From Lutibacter sp. (GTDB lineage Bacteria > Bacteroidota > Bacteroidia > Flavobacteriales > Flavobacteriaceae), in assembly GCA_030656195.1 (NCBI GenBank), contig JAUSOJ010000094.1, positions 1-47,142 of the forward strand: a stretch of 47,142 nucleotides of DNA, written 5' to 3'. The first letter of the stretch is position 1; the number at the start of each line of letters is the position of its first letter. Both the position numbers and the translations under genes were made by a program. The notes under the pieces were generated by a model. It was not told the DNA's origin and did no database searches. It worked only from the letters and a program-made list of their open reading frames with translations. Positions 39,948-47,142 of this stretch are shown here, in pieces.

Positions 39948-40067
39948 GCGAACGATAGAGAGCCAAATTTTACAAAGGCTGAGGCTTTGAACAATTAGGC
40001 GAACGATAGAGAGCCAAATTTCCCAAAGGCGGAAGCCCTTAATAATTAGGAGAAGCTAAACTAGAAT
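39927..40067 (+). repeat. 51-bp tandem repeat of the atpG 3' end: two near-identical copies (39927-39977, 39978-40028) and a diverged third (from 40029)
   Basis: gctgaggctttgaacaattaggcgaacgatagagagccaaattt... twice with 2 mismatches by eye; third copy gcggaagcccttaataattaggagaa... Confidence 0.9.
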
Positions 40068-40098
40068 TCTACCAAAAATTCATTTTATAAAAATTTGT

Positions 40099-40135
40099 AA
40101 AAAGAGTTTATCCACTTCGGATAAACTCTTTTTTA
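40099..40135 (+). terminator. Intrinsic terminator after atpG
   Basis: aaaaagagtttatcc-acttc-ggataaactctttttt. Confidence 0.85.
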
Positions 40136-40175
40136 GTTTGGCATTCAATTTGCAAACTCACAATAAAACAAACCA

Positions 40176-40640
40176 ATGATGAAAAAATTTATAGGTATAG
40201 GATTAGTTACTGCATTGAGTATTGCACTTTTTAGTTGTGTCACTTCAAAAGTAAAAGCGCAAAACCAACATCCTTTTAAGGTATTGGAAGCGACTTATGT
40301 AAACAGTGTTGGTGAGCAACCTGACTTGGTTGAAACTACTATTAAAATCTCCATCAATAATAAGGAAATTCAATTAGACACTGTGTATTTCAGAAATCAT
40401 AAAGCACCCTTAAAACTTGTGGATAGCACTAAAAACTCCATTTTTTTGGGAAGTTTTATAACATCAACAATACTGCACGACTATATTTTACACAGCGATC
40501 CAAAACAGGAATTTGGAAATAAACCACCAGTAACAGTTTCAAAATTGCCTTTTGAAATTAAAGACAATGAAGCTGTTGTGAGTTATTTTTATAAAGACAA
40601 AATCCATTATTACAAAATTTTGGAAGTGAAGGAGGAATAA
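40176..40640 (+). CDS. Hypothetical lipoprotein
   Basis: 154 aa, lipobox 'LSIALFSC'; no family recognised. Confidence 0.75.
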   Translation: MMKKFIGIGLVTALSIALFSCVTSKVKAQNQHPFKVLEATYVNSVGEQPDLVETTIKISINNKEIQLDTVYFRNHKAPLKLVDSTKNSIFLGSFITSTILHDYILHSDPKQEFGNKPPVTVSKLPFEIKDNEAVVSYFYKDKIHYYKILEVKEE

Positions 40641-40720
40641 GTCGGGAGTCCGAAGACCGAAGTCAGAAGTTTTGAAAGTCGGGAGCCGGAAGTCCGAAGC
40701 ACGAAGTTTTGAAAGTAGGG
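40641..40720. repeat. 37-bp tandem repeat, about 2.2 copies (GTCGGGAGTCCGAAGACCGAAGTCAGAAGTTTTGAAA-type)
   Basis: Units start at 40641, 40678 and 40715. Confidence 0.75.
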
Positions 40721-40786
40721 AATTTTCAGCTGTACGACTCTTTTGACCGCACGACCGCAAGACCTTTTTCACTGCACGACTAAAAT

Positions 40787-41764
40787 CTATAAATCTTCAG
40801 CATAAACCAAACCAATCTCTTTTCTTACAGCATCCAATAAAGTAATAAGTTCCAGGCTGTTTTGGTGTGACCATAAAGGGCTTTCAGAGAGGTTCTTTTG
40901 CAAAGATTCATTGCATTCAATAATTTGATGTACAAAGCCAGTTCCCATAATCGGCAATAAAAATTTCTCTTCCTCTTTGCCTTTAACCAAGGAAAAAGAA
41001 CTTGCTTCGTTCCATGGATTGTCGATTATAATTTCTCCTAAAGTGCCGCTTATTTTAGCCTCTCTTTTTGAGTTTGAGTTAAAGCTGCTAAAAAGTACCG
41101 CCTGCGCATTTTTATAATCAAAAATAATAGACACTTGCGAATCGGCACCCGATTCAAAAAAATGGGCCTTGGCTATAATCTTGTCGGGCATTCCTAAGAT
41201 CAAATACGCCAAAAATATAGGATAAATGCCAATATCAAGTATTGATCCACCGCCCAATTCCTTGTCGTAAATACGTTGAATTGAAGGATGAGCCTTGAAG
41301 GAAAAATCGGCATTTAGATACTTTATTTCGCCAATTTCGCCATTCTCAACAAGGTTTTTTATTTTTTTTATGGCAGGCAAAAACCGTGTCCAAAGCGCTT
41401 CCATTAAAAATGTATTGTTATTTTTGGAGGCTTCAATCATCTTAAAAACTTGGTGTTTGTTTATGGCAAAAGGCTTTTCACACAACACCGCTTTTTTATG
41501 TTCCAAAGCTAAAATGGCAATTTGTGCATGGCTGTTATGTGGTGTTGCGATATACACAATATCAATAAATTTAACCTGCAACAATGCTTCATAAGTACCA
41601 TAAAACTTTTTTGAACGATAATTTGTCGCAAACACTTCGGCTTTAGCCAAATCTCTTGATGCAACAGCCTCTAATTCAGCAGTATCCAATAACAATAAAT
41701 TGTTCGCAAATTTTTGGGCGATTTTGCCCAGTCCAATAATTCCCCATTTAATTTTTGTGCTCAA
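40787..41764 (-). CDS. Gfo/Idh/MocA family oxidoreductase
   Basis: 'KWGIIGLGKIAQKFANNLL', 'CEKPFAINKHQV', 'GGGSILDIGIYPIF'. Confidence 0.92.
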   Translation of the reverse strand: MSTKIKWGIIGLGKIAQKFANNLLLLDTAELEAVASRDLAKAEVFATNYRSKKFYGTYEALLQVKFIDIVYIATPHNSHAQIAILALEHKKAVLCEKPFAINKHQVFKMIEASKNNNTFLMEALWTRFLPAIKKIKNLVENGEIGEIKYLNADFSFKAHPSIQRIYDKELGGGSILDIGIYPIFLAYLILGMPDKIIAKAHFFESGADSQVSIIFDYKNAQAVLFSSFNSNSKREAKISGTLGEIIIDNPWNEASSFSLVKGKEEEKFLLPIMGTGFVHQIIECNESLQKNLSESPLWSHQNSLELITLLDAVRKEIGLVYAEDL

Positions 41765-41866
41765 AGTATTAAAATTTAGATGATTAAAATCGATATAAAT
41801 GTAGTTAAATTTTATTTGGCACAGAATTTGAATTTCATATGAAATAACACAAAATACCGATTGATT

Positions 41867-42793
41867 ATGAAGACAATAAAATTACTTTTAGGAACGCTGG
41901 TTATCGGAATGTCGTTCGCTTCCTGTATTGTTGACAACAGCATTGATGAACCTTATTATGTTTCACTTGAAGAAGTTGTGACAGCAAATGATTTGTGGTA
42001 CATAGATTACAATAATACGACTGGCGCAGGAGATGTTCCATTTTTATCGAAAGCCTTCACCATCTCATTTATAAACGGAAAAGTTTATGCCAATAACAAT
42101 TTGGTGGGAATTGGATCTGTAGGAAATGGATACGGTATTCAAATCGGTTTTTACGATACGTTTGACGGGAGTTTAAAAATAAGTCATAACTTAGATGGAT
42201 ATTACAATTTTGATGTCATTCAATTGTCGGTAAACAATATAAAATTACGAGATAATTACAATAAAGTCACCTATAATTTATTGGGATATCAAAAATCCAC
42301 TTTTAATTATGACCAGGTTTTTTATGACAATATTGAATATTTTTTACAGGAATACCGCGCCTGGGAAAAAACCTATACAAGCGCTGCAGGTACAGTAAAT
42401 GCTTTTGATTATGAGAATTTTTTAAAATTCACCCCAGAAAATTTAACAACATTTTATTCGTCCAAAGACAATGTTGGCACACCTATTGCTAATATATATT
42501 GGGATTATGTGGGAGATTATGTGGTGGCCAATGTTCAAGGATATGACAATCTAAAAATTTTAACATTAGATTATGATAATCTGGACAATGAAAAGTTTGA
42601 GCTCACCGTTATTAATGATGGAAAGATTAGTTTGTATCATATAGCTTCTGGCACAACATATCAGTTTACCGGAAGGGGTTACATACAGTACTTAAAACCA
42701 AGTTCAAGTTTGGCAAAAAGCGCCACAGGCGATGAAGGCAGAGCAAGAACAAAAGTATTTAGAGAAACAGAAATTAGAAGAAATTTAAAATAA
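41867..42793 (+). CDS. Hypothetical secreted lipoprotein
   Basis: Lipobox 'GMSFASC'; no family recognised; ORF track start 41861. Confidence 0.75.
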   Translation: MKTIKLLLGTLVIGMSFASCIVDNSIDEPYYVSLEEVVTANDLWYIDYNNTTGAGDVPFLSKAFTISFINGKVYANNNLVGIGSVGNGYGIQIGFYDTFDGSLKISHNLDGYYNFDVIQLSVNNIKLRDNYNKVTYNLLGYQKSTFNYDQVFYDNIEYFLQEYRAWEKTYTSAAGTVNAFDYENFLKFTPENLTTFYSSKDNVGTPIANIYWDYVGDYVVANVQGYDNLKILTLDYDNLDNEKFELTVINDGKISLYHIASGTTYQFTGRGYIQYLKPSSSLAKSATGDEGRARTKVFRETEIRRNLK

Positions 42794-42843
42794 AGTTTGG
42801 TTAGTTGATTTTTGGTTGGTTATTTATAATAACCAATTGAGTT

Positions 42844-42874
42844 AGCCGCTCCCTCATCGGGGCGGCTTTTTTTT
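42844..42874 (+). terminator. Intrinsic terminator after the hypothetical lipoprotein
   Basis: agccgctccc-tcat-cggggcggct followed by T-run. Confidence 0.85.
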
Positions 42875-42903
42875 GTACCTTTATGGTTTGAAAAACAAAA
42901 CAA

Positions 42904-43659
42904 ATGAACCACAAAACAGCTTTTATTACAGGAGCAACTTCAGGAATAGGAAAAGCAACCGCGCAACTTTTTGCAAAAAACAACATACGTTTGGTGCTCT
43001 GTGGCCGCCGTGGAGATCGGCTTGAGCAATTAAAAGATGAGCTGAGCCAAGTTACCCAGGTCACTACTTTGAAATTTGAAGTAAGCAATAGAGAAGCGGT
43101 TTTTAATGCCATTGCATCACTGCCAGATGAATTTAAAAAAATTGATATTCTGATAAATAACGCAGGAAATGCACACGGATTAAGTGCTATTCAGGATGGA
43201 GATATGGACGATTGGGATGCGATGATTGATATCAACGTAAAAGGTTTACTATATGTGTCTAGAGCAATTCTTCCCCAAATGGTGGAACGAAATGATGGCT
43301 TTGTAGTAAATATAGGCTCCATTGCCGGCAAAGAAGTATATCCTAACGGAAATGTGTATTGCGCTTCAAAATACGCTGTAAATGCTTTAAATAAAGCAAT
43401 GCGAATGGATTTAAACCAGCATAATATTCGCGTTTCGGCCATTCATCCGGGCGCGGTGGAAACCGAGTTTTCGGAAGTTCGTTTTAAGGGCGATAAAGAA
43501 AAGGCAAAAAACGTTTATAAAGGATTTAAAGCGCTGCAGCCAGAAGACATTGCCGATATTATTTACTTTGTGGTTACGCGGCCTTACCATGTTAACATAG
43601 AAGATTTAATAGTCTATCCAACGGCGCAGGCAAGTGCCACTATATTGAACCGGGAATGA
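42904..43659 (+). CDS. SDR family NAD(P)-dependent oxidoreductase (YdfG-like)
   Basis: 'AFITGATSGIGKATAQLF', 'INNAGNAHGL', 'YCASKYAVNALNKAMRMDL'. Confidence 0.95.
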   Translation: MNHKTAFITGATSGIGKATAQLFAKNNIRLVLCGRRGDRLEQLKDELSQVTQVTTLKFEVSNREAVFNAIASLPDEFKKIDILINNAGNAHGLSAIQDGDMDDWDAMIDINVKGLLYVSRAILPQMVERNDGFVVNIGSIAGKEVYPNGNVYCASKYAVNALNKAMRMDLNQHNIRVSAIHPGAVETEFSEVRFKGDKEKAKNVYKGFKALQPEDIADIIYFVVTRPYHVNIEDLIVYPTAQASATILNRE

Positions 43660-43669
43660 GGTAAAAGCA

Positions 43670-44809
43670 ATGATTAACAAGCGACTTTTAATAAAAAATT
43701 TGTTGGCCCACAACGATGAAAATAGCTTTTACGACAAGAAGCTGAAAATTTCATTGGAACATAAAGAGGGGAAAGCAAAATTTTTGAAAATCGTTTGCGC
43801 ATTGGCAAATTCGAATCCGGAAAACAACTCATATATCGTAATTGGTGTTGATGATCAGTCAAACCAAATTGAAGGCGTCGATTTTTTTGACGACAGCAAG
43901 ATTCAAAATCTAATGAATTCTTATTTTAACAATCCGCCAAAAATTCAATACGAAAATATTCCATTTCCACGATTGCAAAAGCACAAAGTTGTTGGTTTGG
44001 TCACCATTCATCCTTCAAAAAAAATTGCTTCGCTGAATAAAAATATTTGGAAATATGTTAACGGAACCATTTTTTACAGAAGGGGCAGCAACTCCTTATC
44101 AACGTTGGGAAATTTTGAAATTACAGAATCGAACAAAGACATTGTTGAAGCCATAGAAAAAAACGCCAGCAACAATATTCAGCTCACTTTAGACGGCGTT
44201 TTTGATTTTGTCAACCGTCACAAAAAAGCGTATCACCCAACTTATAAAGTTTTTAATGAGCAAATTGTGCTGTGCTGGGCCGGCGAAAAAAGAGTGGTGA
44301 AAGGTGCTACTTTTTATTCACGCGTTGATATTGAACTGATTAACGAGCAAGTTCGTTTGTTTTATTCGGCTTTGGATGACGTTAAAATTGAATTCGACAA
44401 AAACTCCTTTCGAATTACGGAGTTTGTTTATTTGGGCCTGAAAAAATCCTTCGATTATTATCCCTTGGAAAAAACAGTGATTCATTTCAAAGAAAACGGA
44501 AAATATAACATCGTGAGTGAGCTGTTATTTGATCCGCCACAGTTTGATAAAAAATTATTGCATCACGTATTTAACAGTTGCAATGCTATTTTAGAAAAAC
44601 TAAAAAAGAACTTGCCGCTAACGGAAATTGAATTGACAGATGTTCAGGAAATGCCCACCTATTATTTAATTTGTGTTTTAAATAAAATTCCGAATGCTTA
44701 TATAAAGCTAAAGGAATCGGAACTTTTGCTTAAAAATTTGGAAGACAAAACCGGATACATCAAATACAAAGAAGCGGTTAGAGTTCTCAGAAAAGTGAAG
44801 TATAGTTAA
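43670..44809 (+). CDS. Putative DNA-binding protein with Schlafen/AlbA_2 domain
   Basis: 'ISLEHKEGKAKFLKIVCALANSNPENNSYIVIGVDDQSNQIEGV' and 'IFYRRGSNSLST' resemble AlbA_2 proteins; starts 10 nt after the SDR stop. Confidence 0.75.
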   Translation: MINKRLLIKNLLAHNDENSFYDKKLKISLEHKEGKAKFLKIVCALANSNPENNSYIVIGVDDQSNQIEGVDFFDDSKIQNLMNSYFNNPPKIQYENIPFPRLQKHKVVGLVTIHPSKKIASLNKNIWKYVNGTIFYRRGSNSLSTLGNFEITESNKDIVEAIEKNASNNIQLTLDGVFDFVNRHKKAYHPTYKVFNEQIVLCWAGEKRVVKGATFYSRVDIELINEQVRLFYSALDDVKIEFDKNSFRITEFVYLGLKKSFDYYPLEKTVIHFKENGKYNIVSELLFDPPQFDKKLLHHVFNSCNAILEKLKKNLPLTEIELTDVQEMPTYYLICVLNKIPNAYIKLKESELLLKNLEDKTGYIKYKEAVRVLRKVKYS

Positions 44810-44847
44810 AGGTTAAAATTCTTTTTAAAGGATAAATAAATGATGAA

Positions 44848-46179
44848 TTATCCCTTTAATTTTTTGAACAATTCCAGCGCATAACCATCGGTTAAACTTG
44901 CCACATAACCGCAAATGGATAAAATTCTTAAATACAGGTTTTCTTTTGGTTCCTGCAGACTTTCGGGCAACAAGTTCAAAATTAATTTATCGTAATTTGT
45001 CAATGAATTTTCAAATTTTCGGTTGCTTGCAGATACAAAAACATCCAGTAACGTGGCAATTACGTTATAGCCAACCAATTCTTTTTCAATGACTTCCCTG
45101 CTTTTATATATTTTTTCAACGCTAAGTTTAATGATGTCATTTATTTGTGCTTCATAAACACATTTATCCAATAGGGAATGTGGATATTCCCCTTTTAAAA
45201 TAATTTCCTCCTGCTTTAAAAAAACATTGGCCGCTTCATTGATCAGATTTCCGATGGCCAAGGCGCGGAGGTAACTTAAACGGTCTTTTTTAAATTGCAA
45301 TTGATGGTATTTTTTGGTGTCGATGGTGTCTTTTACCAGTTTTATCAAATATTCGAGCGCAAAATCTTCTTCAATCAATCCAAGGTTGATGCCGTCTTCA
45401 AAGTCGATGATGGTATAACAAATATCATCGGCGGCTTCAACCAAATAAGCCAAAGGATGCCTGTGATAAGTTGAGTTTCCGCTTTTTGAAGCAAGTCCCA
45501 ATTCATTAGCGACGTCTTCAAAACAAGGAACTTCCGACTGGAAAATGCCGTATTTTTTATCGGCTACATGCGTGGTTGGTTTTTTTGGCAGCGACTCTTT
45601 TGGATATTTTATAAAAGTGCCCAATGTGGCGTATGACAGTCGCAAACCACCTTCCATGCCGGATTTGCTTTCGGTTAAAATTCTGAAACCGTTGGCGTTT
45701 CCTTCAAAATCGACCAAATCTTGCCATTGTTTTTTGGTAAGATTTTTTTCATATTGCTGTCCGTTTCCGTGTTTAAAATATTCTCCGATGGCTTTTTCGC
45801 CGCTATGGCCAAAAGGCGGATTTCCAATATCGTGCGCCAAAGCAGCAGTAGCCACAATAGCGCCAAAATCGTTCATGGTAAAACCTTGTTCCACCAAATC
45901 GGGTCTGTTTTTTAGGATTTGTTCGCCAACTCTTCTGCCTAAAGAACGCGCCACAACGCTTACTTCCAAACTGTGGGTAAGTCGCGTATGCACAAAATCG
46001 GTTTTTGAAAGCGGCACTACCTGCGTTTTATCCTGCAAACTTCTGAAGGAATCGGAAAAAATAATTCGGTCATAATCCACTTCAAAACCCAATCGGGTTT
46101 CGTCTTGGTCTTTGCGCAGACGTATTTGTGTATCACCAAATCTTTTGAGCGACAATAATTGGCTCCAGTTCATACCCAT
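44848..46179 (-). CDS. dgt: dGTP triphosphohydrolase (HD domain)
   Basis: 'RLTHSLEVSVVARSLGRRVGEQIL', 'ALAHDIGNPPFGHSGEKAI', 'YLVEAADDICYTIIDFEDGI'. Confidence 0.94.
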   Translation of the reverse strand: MGMNWSQLLSLKRFGDTQIRLRKDQDETRLGFEVDYDRIIFSDSFRSLQDKTQVVPLSKTDFVHTRLTHSLEVSVVARSLGRRVGEQILKNRPDLVEQGFTMNDFGAIVATAALAHDIGNPPFGHSGEKAIGEYFKHGNGQQYEKNLTKKQWQDLVDFEGNANGFRILTESKSGMEGGLRLSYATLGTFIKYPKESLPKKPTTHVADKKYGIFQSEVPCFEDVANELGLASKSGNSTYHRHPLAYLVEAADDICYTIIDFEDGINLGLIEEDFALEYLIKLVKDTIDTKKYHQLQFKKDRLSYLRALAIGNLINEAANVFLKQEEIILKGEYPHSLLDKCVYEAQINDIIKLSVEKIYKSREVIEKELVGYNVIATLLDVFVSASNRKFENSLTNYDKLILNLLPESLQEPKENLYLRILSICGYVASLTDGYALELFKKLKG

Positions 46180-46272
46180 TGTAAAATATTTTAGCGCAAG
46201 ATACTTAATAATTTATATTTTTTTGAGGGCTTATTTTTGAAAATCTGGCTTAGTTCTGGTTAAAATGTCATT

Positions 46273-46425
46273 TGCGTTAGGGATTACTTCACCTCTTATT
46301 TATTTTTTATTGGAGTTCAGTGAACCATGTTTGGAGTGAAAATCCTTTTTTGATTCGCCGATAGGCGAATTAAAAAAGATTGCAGCGAAAAGCCCCACCC
46401 GCCAACTGGCGGGGAACACCCAAAA
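46273..46425 (+). repeat. Structured intergenic element, copy B (with about 42-nt insertion in the first arm)
   Basis: tgcgttagggatt...gagtgaaaatccttttttgattcgccgataggcgaattaaaaaagattgcagcgaaaagccccacccgccaactggcggggaacacc. Confidence 0.75.
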
Positions 46426-46563
46426 CAATAGCTATAAATTGCTGTACTTGTTAGCATTTGATCCATAATCTTAACGTTTAGGTTATAAAACAGTAAACTA
46501 GGATTAACCATTAATTAACATTGGGCGGCTTAATTTGTAGTTCATAAAATAAATAAGAACGCG

Positions 46564-46941
46564 ATGCGATTATTGGTTACTACTTTTTTGATTTTTACCA
46601 GCACTTTTTTATACAGCCAGTCTTTTGAAGTAAGCTCTTTCTTTGCTGATGCTCCAAAAAACGGAAAAATTGAAGGCGTTGTATTGGATAATGAAGTTGA
46701 TCATGAGCCGTTGGCGTTTGCGACAATTACTGTTAAAAATACTGATTTTGAAACAAATTCAGATTTAAATGGTTCTTTTTCCTTCAATTTAAAACCAGGT
46801 AAATACACGTTGGAAGTTGCGTTTTTGGGCTATGCAACCATTGAATTGCGCGATGTTGCCGTTGTTGCCGGAAATACGATATCCATTACCCAAAAATTAA
46901 AAGCGTTGAAGTTGAATGCCGATATTTCACAGGTTAATTAA
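46564..46941 (+). CDS. Stand-alone carboxypeptidase-regulatory-like (CarboxypepD_reg-like) secreted protein
   Basis: Signal peptide then 'GKIEGVVLDNEVDHEPLAFATITVKNTDFETNSDLNGSFSFNLKPGKYTLEVAFLGYATIELRDV'. Confidence 0.85.
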   Translation: MRLLVTTFLIFTSTFLYSQSFEVSSFFADAPKNGKIEGVVLDNEVDHEPLAFATITVKNTDFETNSDLNGSFSFNLKPGKYTLEVAFLGYATIELRDVAVVAGNTISITQKLKALKLNADISQVN

Positions 46942-47071
46942 TTGAATTCCGCTTAACATTAACTTTACCCTTATATCACTTTTTTATAACTTCTAAGTAA
47001 CCTTCTGTTTAATTCAATGCAATTTCTTTGCATCAAACATTAAACAAATAAATTAAACTAAAATTTTACTT

Positions 47072-47142
47072 ATGAAAACTTTTTATTACTTAATTGTATT
47101 GATTTTTATTTCAAATTTAGCCACAAGCTGTGGAAATGGAAA
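47072..47142 (+). CDS. Start of a lipoprotein gene truncated by the window edge
   Basis: atgaaaactttttattac... = MKTFYYLIVLIFISNLATSCGNG, lipobox LATSC. Confidence 0.6.
   Translation, partial: MKTFYYLIVLIFISNLATSCGNG

Noticed and set aside
39927-40067. Possible CRISPR-like array after atpG
   Set aside because: Units are directly adjacent with no spacers, derive from the atpG coding end, and there are no cas genes.
40539-40772. 77-aa minus-strand ORF across the 37-bp tandem repeat
   Set aside because: Translation simply reflects the tandem repeat (SDFRLPTFKTSDFGLRTPD).
45545-46075. 176-aa ORF antisense to dgt
   Set aside because: Lies opposite a strongly conserved HD-domain gene; Ser/Phe/Cys-rich translation typical of antisense shadow ORFs.
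43670-46179. AlbA_2 protein + dgt as a phage defence island
   Set aside because: Convergent, different transcripts, surrounded by housekeeping genes, no nuclease, helicase or toxin neighbours; kept only as a low-level observation.
46317-46511. 64-aa minus-strand ORF over structured element copy B
   Set aside because: Overlaps a hairpin-rich repeat; better explained as noncoding.

Overview
This is a contiguous piece of an AT-rich Bacteroidota chromosome, most likely Flavobacteriaceae. The evidence is TAnnTTTG-type promoter boxes, a PorW/SprE gliding/T9SS lipoprotein, a bactofilin-AtpZ-atpBEFHAG cluster without atpD/atpC, and an OlsF-like fused acyltransferase. Most of the window is ordinary housekeeping and accessory metabolism: panB, aspartate kinase, fbp, SOD, S9 and M14 peptidases, mtgA, a P-type ATPase, dgt, an ABC transporter and two sensor kinases. 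I saw no rRNA, tRNA, CRISPR array, phage or transposase. The main points for follow-up are: (1) two copies (about 31464-31552 and 46273-46425) of a structured intergenic element with conserved sequence blocks and sequence-divergent but pairing-preserved hairpins, one directly in front of porW/sprE; (2) a 51-bp duplication of the atpG 3' end plus a third, synonymously diverged copy encoding AEALNN-stop, which looks like a recombination scar; (3) a D-2-hydroxyacid dehydrogenase fused in frame to a VOC/glyoxalase domain, with a cryptic SD+ATG and a homopolymer at the seam; (4) a terminator-like hairpin inside the atp operon right after atpE; (5) repeat-derived DNA forming the C-terminus of an MscS channel; and (6) several short-unit inverted minisatellites between genes. 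No computation was run. Family calls come from reading the supplied translations for motifs.
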